44,895 nt of DNA from Planctomycetota bacterium (GTDB lineage: Bacteria > Planctomycetota > PLA2 > JAEUHO01), in contig JASJAY010000072.1 in NCBI GenBank assembly GCA_030066775.1, positions 1 to 44,895 of the forward strand, written 5' to 3'. Under the pieces are notes generated by a model. That model saw only the letters and a program-made list of their open reading frames with translations. It did not search any database and had not been told where the DNA came from. Of this stretch, positions 23,366 to 32,500 are shown in pieces; the stretch's first letter is position 1; each line of letters begins with the position of its first letter. Both the position numbers and the translations under genes were made by a program.

Positions 23366-25540
23366 CTACTTGTCGTCGCCCCAGTCGTCCTTTGCCGGAG
23401 GGCGCTTGGAGTACGGCGAGAGGTCCATCGCGATCAGGTCCATCAGGTACTTCTCGAACTCGGCCTGGATGTCTTCCCAGTCCTCGTCCTCCATGAACCC
23501 GAACGCCTGCCGGAACACGCGCGTGCCCTCGAACTCACCCGCGCCGCGGCGCAGGAACTGGTCGAAGAACAGGTCGAACTTCTTCTTGTACTTGCCGTCC
23601 TCGAAGCGGTGCAGGAAGTGAACGAAGGCGTAGGACTGCTGATAGAAGAGCCCCATGACCGCGCCCGGATCCAGGTTCCACTGCTGCGCGCCCCAGGCCT
23701 GCATCTGGTAGTAGTAGTTGAACTGGATCATCCGGTTCAACGGGAAGATGGGGTACTTGCGGTTGGCCTTCTCGAGCCCCGCCTTCATCGCCTTCGCCTC
23801 CTTGAGGCGCGAGACGTTGATGCCGTGGAACTTGAGGTTCCGCTTCTTGTCCATCGAGGCCGAGCCGTAGTACTCGGCCAGCCCCTCACCCAGCCAGTCC
23901 TGGCGGAACTTGATGTTCTTGCGCTGCCACTTGAGGAGCTGCACGTTGAACCAGTACTGCATCTGGTGCGTACCTTCGTGCAGGTTCTTGCCGATCTCGA
24001 ACTGGCGCGCCGCCGGGTTCTCCTTCTCGTCGTAGAGGAAGACCCAACCGGTCTCGGAGGTGAAGTAGCCGGCCGCCGTCGGCGGGATGGGCTTCTTGAC
24101 GACCTCGTTGTGGTAGCGCGACCACGCCTCCCGGTTGTCGAAGATCCAGATGATCATCGGCAGGCCGTCGCGATACGAGCGGAACGCCGGCTTGTAGTCC
24201 GGCTTGCCGCCCCACGGATCCTCGAGGCGGCCCAGGCCGAGCTTCTCCTGGTACTCGTCGAGGAACTTATCGTACAGCTGCTGCATGATGAGCCCCTTCT
24301 CCTTGAGAACGAGCTCCCAGCGCTTGCGCTTCTTCGCCAGCTTCTCCTCGAGCTTCTTGCGCTCGCTCTTGCTCTTCTGCATCAGGTCGAACATCGAGAG
24401 GTTGTCGTTCGACGCGTAGCAGATGAGGAAGGGCTTGGCCCAGTAGGTCTCGAAGTTGTAGTCGCGGAGGACCGGCAGGTTCTTGACGTTGGCGCGGATC
24501 TGGTCGCCGGCGCGGTACGAGTGGTCGCTCTCGAGCTTCGCGACGTGCTCCTCGGTGCGCTGCTTCGCGATCAGCGCGAGCTCGTACTCGTCGTTCTCGT
24601 CGGGGCCGTACCACGTCTTGCGGTTCGCCGTCTCGACCGCCTTGATGAACGGGTAGCCGCGGTAGATCTCGGGAATCGCGTAATAGAACTTCTTGTAGCC
24701 GAGCGCCGTACGCGCCTCTTCGTTGTTGATCAGCTGCCCGCCCTCGACGCCGTCCTTGAAGACCTTGTCGAGGAACGTCTTGCCGGTCTCACCGCCGCCG
24801 TCCGCGAGCGCCTTCACGCGGTTGATGATCGCGCGGAACTCCTTCTCGGTGGCCGGCTCGTCGTTGCGGTAGTCCTTCTGGATCGCCGCCAGCGTGTCCG
24901 CGGGCACCTCGGGCTGTACCGGCTTGACGGGCTGGTTGTTGGCCTGCTGGTTGTTCGCCTGCGGGTCGGTATCACCACCCTTGTCGCCGCCCATGACGAC
25001 GACCACGACGATGATCAGGACGAGCGCGATGCCGCCCACGATCGGGAGCATGTTGGGCTTCTTCGGACCGCCGCGTGCCGGCGCCCCGCGGCCCGGCGCT
25101 GCGCGTCCACCGCCTCGCGGCGCGGCCGGCGCGCGACCGCCCCGGCTGGGCGCCTTGGACTGCTGTGCACCGCCACGCTGGACGGGCTGGTACTGCGGCC
25201 CGCGCGAGGGCGCACCCGGACCGCCGCGCACGGCGGTGCGGCGTCCGCCGCCGGGCGCCTTCGGCGCGCGGCCACCGGGCTTGCGGCCGGGGGCCGCGGG
25301 CGCACGCCCGCCGCCGCCCTGCGGCTTACGACCTTGCGGTGCGCGACCCTGAGGTGTGCGTCCCTGACCGGGGGTCCGCCCCCCGCCCGGCGCACGGCCT
25401 GCACCCGGCGTCCGCGCCGGACCGCCGGCCTGGTGTGCGACCAGCACGGCTCCGCACGAACCGCAGGTGAACTGCTGACCCTGGGCGAAGCTCGATACGT
25501 CGAACTGGGCTCCGCACTTGTGGCACGCTTGCAGCTTCAT
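23366..25540 (-). CDS. Zinc-ribbon, one-TM protein with HExxH peptidase-like domain
   Basis: Start ATG 25540 is preferred because a zinc ribbon begins immediately (Cys6, Cys9, Cys26, Cys29), the usual N-terminus for this architecture. Residues 40-160 are a long Gly/Arg/Pro-rich linker with repeated RTPGQG-like units. A membrane helix lies at 165-184, then an Asn/Gln-rich stretch and an external domain. That domain has HEGTH (521-525) followed by WLGEGLAEYYG (Glu552 or Glu556), a gluzincin-like metal site as in DUF1570 proteins. It likely acts outside the membrane as a metallopeptidase. The frame stays open upstream to an ATG at 25867 that overlaps the sigma gene; that longer form would have 833 residues. 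Confidence 0.82.
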   Translation of the reverse strand: MKLQACHKCGAQFDVSSFAQGQQFTCGSCGAVLVAHQAGGPARTPGAGRAPGGGRTPGQGRTPQGRAPQGRKPQGGGGRAPAAPGRKPGGRAPKAPGGGRRTAVRGGPGAPSRGPQYQPVQRGGAQQSKAPSRGGRAPAAPRGGGRAAPGRGAPARGGPKKPNMLPIVGGIALVLIIVVVVVMGGDKGGDTDPQANNQQANNQPVKPVQPEVPADTLAAIQKDYRNDEPATEKEFRAIINRVKALADGGGETGKTFLDKVFKDGVEGGQLINNEEARTALGYKKFYYAIPEIYRGYPFIKAVETANRKTWYGPDENDEYELALIAKQRTEEHVAKLESDHSYRAGDQIRANVKNLPVLRDYNFETYWAKPFLICYASNDNLSMFDLMQKSKSERKKLEEKLAKKRKRWELVLKEKGLIMQQLYDKFLDEYQEKLGLGRLEDPWGGKPDYKPAFRSYRDGLPMIIWIFDNREAWSRYHNEVVKKPIPPTAAGYFTSETGWVFLYDEKENPAARQFEIGKNLHEGTHQMQYWFNVQLLKWQRKNIKFRQDWLGEGLAEYYGSASMDKKRNLKFHGINVSRLKEAKAMKAGLEKANRKYPIFPLNRMIQFNYYYQMQAWGAQQWNLDPGAVMGLFYQQSYAFVHFLHRFEDGKYKKKFDLFFDQFLRRGAGEFEGTRVFRQAFGFMEDEDWEDIQAEFEKYLMDLIAMDLSPYSKRPPAKDDWGDDK

Positions 25541-25867
25541 GGATGGATCGACTCCCTGCTCCCCGGCGGAGCGACTGAGGCCCGCCGCGGCGTCACGATG
25601 GTTGCTTCGGGATCCGGCATCGGCGGACGAGGATCGGGCGCGCCCCCCTGGGGACTGCGCCGAAGCGGGCTGGTTATAGCACGCATCCGGGCCTCCAGCG
25701 GCCTCCGCGGCGGCCTTGCGCGCCGCCGTGGCACGCAGCTTCAGCCGCTCGACGAGGTCGGCTCCCGGACCGAGGTCACCCGCCGCGGGCTCGTGCGCGC
25801 GGAGGTTCTCCCGCAGCGCCGCGTCCAGCGGATCCTGGGGCGCGCTCGAGGGACTGCTGTCACTCAT
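25541..25867 (-). other. In-frame leader between sigma gene and zinc-ribbon gene
   Basis: The ATG at 25865-25867 overlaps the sigma stop (ATGA) and the frame runs without stop into the zinc-ribbon gene. The first 57 codons (MSDSSPSSAPQDPLDAALRE and on) have high GC at the third position and look coding. The next 50 codons drop to about 73 percent by my count and look random. A second frame ends with TGA overlapping ATG 25540. This may be a coupled small protein, a decayed gene or a genuine N-terminal extension. A TATAAC sequence on the reverse strand near 25674 could be a separate promoter. Confidence 0.5.
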
Positions 25868-26487
25868 CTCGTGCCTCGCTCACTCGGATTCGGGTTCCCG
25901 GCGGGAACCTCGTCCCACTCGTCGGTCCAGTCCCGCCCGACACGGCGGAACCGCTCTGCGAAGGCCTGGCGCGCCCGGCGGAGCCGGAGCTCCACGGCCT
26001 TGGGCGTCAGCCCCGCCCGCTCGGCGAGCTCCGCCACCCGGACCCCGCCGCGGTAGTACGCGAGCAGGAGCGACCGCGGGCCCGCGGGCAGGAGCCCCAG
26101 GGCCACGTGGACCAGGTCCTTCAGCTCGGCCGCCGCCAGCGTCTCCGCCGGAAGCGCCGCTTCGACGTAGCCGGCCCAGCCTTCCGGGAGCCCCACCACC
26201 TCGCCGCGCCGTGCACGCCGCCGAACCAGGTCGGCGACCCGCCGGCGCGCCGTGCCGAGCAGGTAGGCACCCGCATCGGCGGGCACGGTCCCCTTCTCGT
26301 AGGCGCGGAACAGGGCCTCGAAGGACTGTTGGGCAACGTCTTCGGCGTCCTCCGCCGGGAGCCGGCGACGGGCGTACCGGTAGACGGCATCCAGGTGGTC
26401 CGCGACCCAGGCACCGGGGTCCGGCCGCGCCGCGGGCGTGGTCGGATCCGCTTGGCGCGGTGCCGGGGTCGAGTCCGTGTCAGGCAT
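25864..26487 (-). CDS. ECF-type RNA polymerase sigma factor
   Basis: ATG 26487, with GGGGGTGA 6 bases upstream, is chosen over GTG 26496. The 207 residues show region 2 (LDAVYRYARRRLPAEDAEDV, GAYLLGTARRRVADLVRRRA) and region 4 (LPAGPRSLLLAYYRGGVRVA, then helix-turn-helix LAERAGLTPKAVELRLRRAR). The N-terminus is a Pro/Asp-rich tail. The stop overlaps an ATG that opens into the zinc-ribbon membrane protein, which may therefore be its regulator or target. No classical zinc-binding anti-sigma gene is nearby. Confidence 0.9.
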   Translation of the reverse strand: MPDTDSTPAPRQADPTTPAARPDPGAWVADHLDAVYRYARRRLPAEDAEDVAQQSFEALFRAYEKGTVPADAGAYLLGTARRRVADLVRRRARRGEVVGLPEGWAGYVEAALPAETLAAAELKDLVHVALGLLPAGPRSLLLAYYRGGVRVAELAERAGLTPKAVELRLRRARQAFAERFRRVGRDWTDEWDEVPAGNPNPSERGTR

Positions 26488-26550
26488 GCCGTTCACCCCC
26501 GTAGTCGTGCGGGCGGTGCCCTACCCTCGGGTGGGTCGAGTCGATTTCGG

Positions 26551-27375
26551 CTACCAGTCGAACTTGAAGGTCTTCTTGTTCTTCTCGAACCACTCCTTGG
26601 CCTGCTCGGTGGTGTCGAACTCCTGCCCCGTGATCTCCAGCAGGGCTTCGACGACCGCGACCTTGAGCGGCTGCCACATCTTCCAGCGGCGCTCCCACCA
26701 CTCGGCGGGCGGGTTCGAGGGGGAGTTGGGGTTGGTCGCCATCGGCTCGTCGAGCTGCTCGGCGAGCTTGCGGCAGTGGCGCTTGTCCTTCGTCAGCTCG
26801 AAGTACTTGATGTAGTTGGCCGCGGGCTCGGCGAATCGTTCCTGGGGGTTGCCGAACATCCAGCGCCAGTCGCGCTCGACCTCCTTGTACTTGTTCTTGT
26901 CGAGCACGATGCCCTTCTCGCCGAAGGCGAGCACGACACGGGAGCGCACGCCGTAGCGCCCGTGGTTCGCCTTGTTCGAGAAGGCGTTCTTCCACATCTT
27001 CTTGAGGCACTTCTCGTCCGCGCGCTCGGCCAGCAGGTTCGTGGCCGTCTCGGCGGCCTCGCCCACCTTGTGGTTCATCAGCTTGAGGAGCGGCTTGATG
27101 AACGACTCGTGCTTGAAGCCGTCGATCGCCTCGAGCGCCGGCCGGATGTCGCCGAGCTTCTTCTTGCGCGCGGCCTTCTTGAGCGCGTCGGCCATGGCCT
27201 TGGCCTGATCCGCCGAGGCGTCCATGAGCCCGTCGTCTTCCTCGGCCGCCTCTTCCTTCTCCTCGGCCTTGTCGTCGGCGAGGGCCGTGCCCCCGAGGGT
27301 GAAGCAGAGGAGTACGAGGGCGCACACGGCGAAGAAGGAGACGCGCTTGGGATCGATCAGGGCGCTACACAGCAT
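26551..27375 (-). CDS. Secreted HEAT-like repeat protein
   Basis: 274 residues from ATG 27375, with GGAGG upstream. A signal peptide (SFFAVCALVLLCFTLGGTALA) is followed by an acidic stretch of Lys/Glu. Helix pairs at about 60-150 resemble HEAT repeats (IRPALEAIDGFKHESFIKPL, KVGEAAETATNLLAERADEK). The last third is Trp-rich (AEWWERRWKMWQPLKVAVVE) and ends with an EQAKEWFEKNKK helix like the basic ends of the other HEAT proteins in this window. No catalytic motif. A TAGACT box is 27 bases before the start. Confidence 0.8.
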   Translation of the reverse strand: MLCSALIDPKRVSFFAVCALVLLCFTLGGTALADDKAEEKEEAAEEDDGLMDASADQAKAMADALKKAARKKKLGDIRPALEAIDGFKHESFIKPLLKLMNHKVGEAAETATNLLAERADEKCLKKMWKNAFSNKANHGRYGVRSRVVLAFGEKGIVLDKNKYKEVERDWRWMFGNPQERFAEPAANYIKYFELTKDKRHCRKLAEQLDEPMATNPNSPSNPPAEWWERRWKMWQPLKVAVVEALLEITGQEFDTTEQAKEWFEKNKKTFKFDW

Positions 27376-27405
27376 CGGGAGCCTCCGCCACGGGGGCTCT
27401 CCAGT

Positions 27406-28863
27406 CTACTGAAACGAGGCGGTGTTGAAGTAGACGTCCCCCGGTCCGTCGCGCTGGTCGTACCAGACCACGTACACCCGGTCGCCTGCGCAGCAGATCT
27501 CGGGGTCGAGCGAGTGGCCCGCGCCGGGATCGTCCGTGTCCAGCCGCAGCGGCTCGAAGAGCCAGGTCCGGCCCCCGTCCGTCGAGCGCGTGAGGCGCAC
27601 GTCGAAGCGCCCGTCCGTGTCGTCGCGCCAGACGACCACGACGGCCCCGGCCGGGCAGCAGCGGATCGAGGGCCTTAGCGCGGCCGCCAGCGCAGTCGGC
27701 GCGCGGTCCAGGCGCGTCTCGAGCGGGGCCCAGGTCGCACCGCCGTCGTCCGAGCGGCTGAAGCTCACGGTCGGGTTCGGCGTGCGGTGCTCCTCCCACA
27801 CGACGTGGGCCGCGCCGCCCCGGACGCAGACCCGTGGCGCGATCGAGTCGGCCGTGCCGGCGACGTCCCGGTCGACGCGCGCGTCCTGGGGCAGCCACGT
27901 CGTCCCGCCGTCGAGCGAGCGGTTCGCGTACACGTCGAAGAGCCCGTCGCGCGCGTCCTGCCAGGCCACGACGACATGGTCCGCCTCGATCGCCACGTCC
28001 GGCGCCTCGGCATCGCCGGCGGGCGCGCCCGTCTCGTTGAGGCGCACGTCGTTCACGAGCCACGTCGCGCCGCCGTCCAGCGAGCGGTTGAGGTAGATGT
28101 CGCTGCCGCCGCTGCGCTCGTCCGTCCAGGCGATCGCGATGCGCGTCCCGTCGACGGCCATGCGGGGCAGGCGCGCGTCGCTCTGGCCGGGGGTGGCCCG
28201 GTCGAGGCGCACGTCCTGCGCGAGCCAGGTCGCGCCGGCATCCGTCGAGCGGTTGAAGTAGATGCCGTAGCTGCCGTCGCGGCGGTCGTACCAGGTGAGG
28301 TAGACCGTGTCGCCGTCGCACGCGATCTGCGGCTCGCGCGACGCGGCCGCGCCCGGGATGTCGGAACCCACGCGCACGTCGTCGACGAGCCAGGTCGTAC
28401 CGCCGTCGAGCGAGCGGTTGACGTAGATGTCGCTGTTGCCCCCGCGCTCGTCGTACCAGGCCACGTACACGCGCAGACCGTCACAGCAGATGCGCGGGAT
28501 CAACGAGCCGGCCGCGCCGGCGGGCCCGCGATCGAGCCGCACGTCCTGGGGCAGCCAGGTCGCGCCCCCGTCGAACGAGCGGTTGAAGTAGATGTCGAGG
28601 TTGCCGTCGCGGCGGTCGTACCAGACCGCGTACACGCGATCGCCGTCGCAGCACACGTCGGGAACCAGCGACAGCTCGTTGCCCGGCGTGTCCGTCGACA
28701 CGCGCACGTCGAGGCCGGTCGTCGGACCGCCGCCGGGCGGGGGTCCGGGCGGTGTGCCGCCGCCGCCCATCGTGCCGCCGCCCCCACCGCCGCCGCATGC
28801 CGGGAGGCCGAGCAGCAACGCCGAGGCGAGGAAGACAAGCAGCGTAGTCAGGCGAACGGGCAT
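27406..28863 (-). CDS. Asp-box beta-propeller lipoprotein
   Basis: 485 residues from ATG 28863. The signal peptide ends in the lipobox LPAC (Cys23), followed by a Gly/Pro-rich linker. Seven Asp boxes of the form RSxDGGxTW occur at roughly 58-60 residue spacing, each after a V-x-W-D/E-x-R or Y-D-R-R-D-G segment. A truncated eighth unit ends the protein. BNR/Asp-box propellers include sialidases and carbohydrate-binding proteins, but the Arg triad and nucleophile of sialidases are not obvious. CC pairs (DVCCDG, RICCDG, RCCPAG, EICCAG) are unusual and could form vicinal disulfides. Probably surface-exposed binding protein. Confidence 0.85.
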   Translation of the reverse strand: MPVRLTTLLVFLASALLLGLPACGGGGGGGTMGGGGTPPGPPPGGGPTTGLDVRVSTDTPGNELSLVPDVCCDGDRVYAVWYDRRDGNLDIYFNRSFDGGATWLPQDVRLDRGPAGAAGSLIPRICCDGLRVYVAWYDERGGNSDIYVNRSLDGGTTWLVDDVRVGSDIPGAAASREPQIACDGDTVYLTWYDRRDGSYGIYFNRSTDAGATWLAQDVRLDRATPGQSDARLPRMAVDGTRIAIAWTDERSGGSDIYLNRSLDGGATWLVNDVRLNETGAPAGDAEAPDVAIEADHVVVAWQDARDGLFDVYANRSLDGGTTWLPQDARVDRDVAGTADSIAPRVCVRGGAAHVVWEEHRTPNPTVSFSRSDDGGATWAPLETRLDRAPTALAAALRPSIRCCPAGAVVVVWRDDTDGRFDVRLTRSTDGGRTWLFEPLRLDTDDPGAGHSLDPEICCAGDRVYVVWYDQRDGPGDVYFNTASFQ

Positions 28864-28982
28864 CGCACCCCAGGATAGGCACGCCTGCGAATCATGCCGT
28901 CAGGTCGACGCATCCCGTATGCTCCGGCCCGCCGGCCCGATGCGCGGGACCGATCCAACGTTCGACCCCACGGAACCGTGCC

Positions 28983-29468
28983 ATGCCTCCGAGGCCGCTC
29001 TTCGATCTCTCCACCATCGATCCGGACAAGGTGCTCTACGACATCGAGACGATCCGGGCCTCGAACCCCCAGCGCTTCGAGTTCGAGCAGCTCTCCTGGA
29101 TCTGCCACTTCGACCTCGAGTCGGGCACCGTGGCCGGTGTGCTCGAGATCCCCGAGCAGCCCTGGTGGGCCGCGGGACACGTCCCGGATCGTCCGCTGAT
29201 GCCGGGCGTCTTGATGCTCGAGGCTGCGGCGCAGCTCTGCTCCTGGTGCGTGCACCAGGTCTTCGACGACGACTCGAAGGCGGGCCGCATCTTCGGCTTC
29301 GGGGGCATCGACGGGGTGAAGTTCCGCAACCCCGTGTTCCCGCCCTCGCGGCTGCTGATCATCGGCAAGAAGGCCGAGATCCGCCCGCGGCGCGCCGTCT
29401 TCGACACGCAGAGCTTCGTCGACGGCGGGATGGCCTGCCAGGCGCGCATCACGGGGATGTGGGTGTAG
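28983..29468 (+). CDS. FabZ-like 3-hydroxyacyl-ACP dehydratase
   Basis: 161 residues from ATG 28983. The hot-dog fold active site is present: AGHVPDRPLMPGVLMLEAAA with His66 and Glu80, the FabA/FabZ catalytic pair. Normal FabZ is about 140-150 residues; here an N-terminal segment of 30 residues is added. It stands alone, away from other fab genes, and is followed 60 bases later by the sigma fusion gene. It may serve general fatty-acid elongation or a specialised lipid. A TATGCT box lies 60 bases upstream. Confidence 0.87.
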   Translation: MPPRPLFDLSTIDPDKVLYDIETIRASNPQRFEFEQLSWICHFDLESGTVAGVLEIPEQPWWAAGHVPDRPLMPGVLMLEAAAQLCSWCVHQVFDDDSKAGRIFGFGGIDGVKFRNPVFPPSRLLIIGKKAEIRPRRAVFDTQSFVDGGMACQARITGMWV

Positions 29469-29528
29469 CCCGCCGGTTTTTTCCCGCTTTCCGTCGTACG
29501 CTCGCCCCCGAGGCGCATCTGTAGCGGC

Positions 29529-32500
29529 GTGAGGACCGACACCCAGCTTCTGGAAGCGTACGTGGACCGGGGCGACCGGTCCGCGTTCGACGCGCTGGTC
29601 GCTCGCCACTACCCCCACGTCCATCAGGTCGTGCTGCGGCTCGTGCACAACGAGTTCGACGCACGCGACCTCTGCCAGAACGTCTTCGTCAAGGCGCTCG
29701 CGAAAGCGGACCAGGTCCGCGATCCCGAACGCTTCCGCGGCTGGCTCTTGCGCATCGCCGTGAACGAGGTGCGCAGCCACTGGCGCCGGCGCAAGCCGCC
29801 GGCCCCCGTCGACGAGCTGCAGCTGGCATTCGAGGAGGCGCGGGGGCCCGAAGTGGCGTCGGAGGCCAGCCGACGCGAGTTCGAGCTCGAGCTGGAGAAG
29901 GCGCTGGAGCACATGCCCGCGCATCTCAAGACGCCGCTCGTTCTGTACTACTACCAGAGCCTGTCCCTGGCCGAGGTCGGCGAGATCCTCGGCCTCGCGA
30001 AGTCGACGGTGCAGCACCGCGTCGAGAAGGCGGTCGCGCGCCTTCGGCGCCGCTTCGCGAAGCGAAACGGCGCGGTGCTCTTGCCGTTGCTCGCGGCGGA
30101 GTTCCCGACCGTCGCTTCGGCGCAGGCGGCAACAGGTGTGTCGGCCCTCCTCGCTGGAGGAGCCCTGATCATGAAAGCCAAGCTCGCAGTCGGCATCGCG
30201 GCCGTCGTCCTGGTGGCCGTCCTGGCGTACGTCGGCGGCGTCTTCGGTCCCGCGCCGGACGCGACGGACGATCCCGACGTTGCCCTGCTCGACGGCGTCG
30301 GTGCGGAGGGCGGCACGCTCGAGGGGCGCGGCACCGCCGACGACGCATCGCCCACCGAAGAGACCGTCCCGACCGACGCCCTGCCGACTCCCGTGATCCA
30401 GACGAACGGCTCCGGCCGCATCGTCGGCCACGTGATCTCGGCGTCGACGGGCAAGGGCGTGCCGGGCGTGCGGATCGCGCTCGTCGTTCCGGCCGCGAAC
30501 GACGTCCGCGAGGACGACGCGGCGCCGCCGCCGACGTTCGAGAACGTCTACTGGAGCGATGCGGACGGCGCGTTCGTCTGCGACCGCCTCCCCACGGGGC
30601 ACGGCTACGAGCTGGTGTTCACCCACGACGCCCACGCCTACGCCCAGCAGTCCGCCGTCGCCTTCCGGCCGTCCCAACAAGAGGTGGACCTCGGCGCCGT
30701 GGTGCTCATGCCCGCGCTGGCGATCGAAGGCCGGGTCGTGGACCCCGACGGGGCGCCGATCGCGGGCGCGGCCGTGACGGCGGGCGACCCCCGCGGCCGC
30801 CCCATGCCCGTCGGCTTCGACTACAAGCCCGGCCGCCTGCGCGGCGCGCTCGCGCAGACGGATGCCGGCGGACGCTTCCGGCTCTCGAACCTGGCGGCCG
30901 GCTACCACCGGCTGATGGTGCGGAAGGCCGGCTACGCCACGGTCGCCCTGGGCGAGGTTCACGTCGCACCGGGTCGCGCTCCGCTGGGGATCACGATGCA
31001 CCCCGCCGAGACGCTCGAGATCGTGGTCCAGGATCCGGACGGCCGCACCGTCGAGGGCGCGCTCGTCGACGTGCGACTCGACGAGTCGGTGCGCGCGGGA
31101 CGTCAGGGCTTCACCCGCCGCTTCACGTGGGCGCTCGAGCGAACGGACATGGGCGGACGCGTGACCGTGACGGACCTGCCGCGCGCACGCGAGATCAGCG
31201 TCGTGCTCGAGGTCACGCATCCCGCGTACGCGGAGTTCTACGAGACGTTCGGAAACCAGCCCGCCTCGCCGTACCGGATCACCTTGCAGCCGGTCGTGGA
31301 GGTCGAGGGACACCCCGTTCGCGTGCGCATCCAGGGCCCCGACGGGGAGGTCGTGGCAGGCACCGACGGCTACGTGCAGATCAGCGGCGAGGGCAGCACC
31401 GGGTACTTCGAACGCAAGGCCCCCATCGCCGCAAGCGGCGCTACCACCGTCGAGGGCGTCCCGCCGGGCGAGCACTACGTCTACGTACTGGCCAAGGGCT
31501 ACCGGTACAGCAGCCAGACCGTCGAGGTCGGCGCCGGCCCGCTCGATGTCGACGTCACCCTGTCGCGCGGCGCCGTCGCACGCGGCACCGTCCGCGACGC
31601 GGTGACGGGCGAGCCGATCGAGGGCGCGATCGTGCGCCAGAACGAGGTCAACGCCGTCGAGACGAACGCACGCGGCCGCTTCGAGCTGTTCGGGCTCGCC
31701 GGTGGGCACACGCAGTTCGGCGCGATGCGCGTGGAGGCCCCGGGCTACCTCCCCAAGCGGCCGTCCGTGCCCTTCGCGAAGGGCGAGACGCAGGTCCTGA
31801 TGGTGGTGCTCCTGCAGCCCGTCTCCGCACTGCGCACGGTGAACGGCGCCGTACAGGACCCCGGCGGCCGGCCCGTGGCGGGTGCGCTGCTCGGCATCGA
31901 GATGTCGGGCGATCAGGACTACACCGTTCGCGCGCGCTCCGGCATCGACGGGCGCTTCGCGTTCCAGGGCCTGGTACCGGACCACATCCCCGATCCGCTG
32001 CGCGTGCGCGTCCTGCACCCGCGCTTCGCGCCGGCCGACATCGAGCTCGCGCGCAGCACGGTCGACGAGCCCCTGGCGATCACCCTGAAGCCGGGCCGGA
32101 CCGTGCGCGGACGCGTCGTCGACGAGGCCGGTACGCCCGTGGCCGGGGCCTCGGTCGGCGTGATCTCCACCGACCGCTGGTGGAAGATCGAAGGCGAGCG
32201 CATCGGCGGGAACAGCCTCGACAGCTGGACCTACCGGATCCTGCCCTACCTCGCCGGGTCCGGCGCCACGGACGCGGACGGCCGCTTCGCGCTCACGCAC
32301 CTACCCGACGATGCGCTCCAGGTGCTGGCCTTCGGGCGCATGACGACCTGGCTCGTCGAGAACGGTAAGACGGGCGCCTACGTGGCACGCGGCGGCGCGG
32401 ACCAGGACGACGTCGTGATCCGCGTCCGGCGCGGCTGGGCGCTGCGCGGACGCGTCGTCGATGCCGCAGGCAAACCCGTCGCCGGGGCACGCATCAGCGC

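Noticed and set aside
21719..26056. Forward open frame of about 1445 codons across the GT-C and peptidase-like genes
   Set aside because: It crosses three well supported reverse genes and their gaps and has no recognisable domains; codon bias of the reverse genes explains the lack of stops.
27406..28863. Regular DNA repeats that could be taken for a CRISPR array
   Set aside because: The repeats are about 175 bases long, in frame, and encode propeller blades with Asp boxes; spacers and short identical repeats are lacking.
28848..32300. Reverse open frame of about 1150 codons opposite the sigma fusion
   Set aside because: The forward frame has sigma motifs and repeated domains; the reverse translation is low-complexity and covers the promoter of the dehydratase gene.
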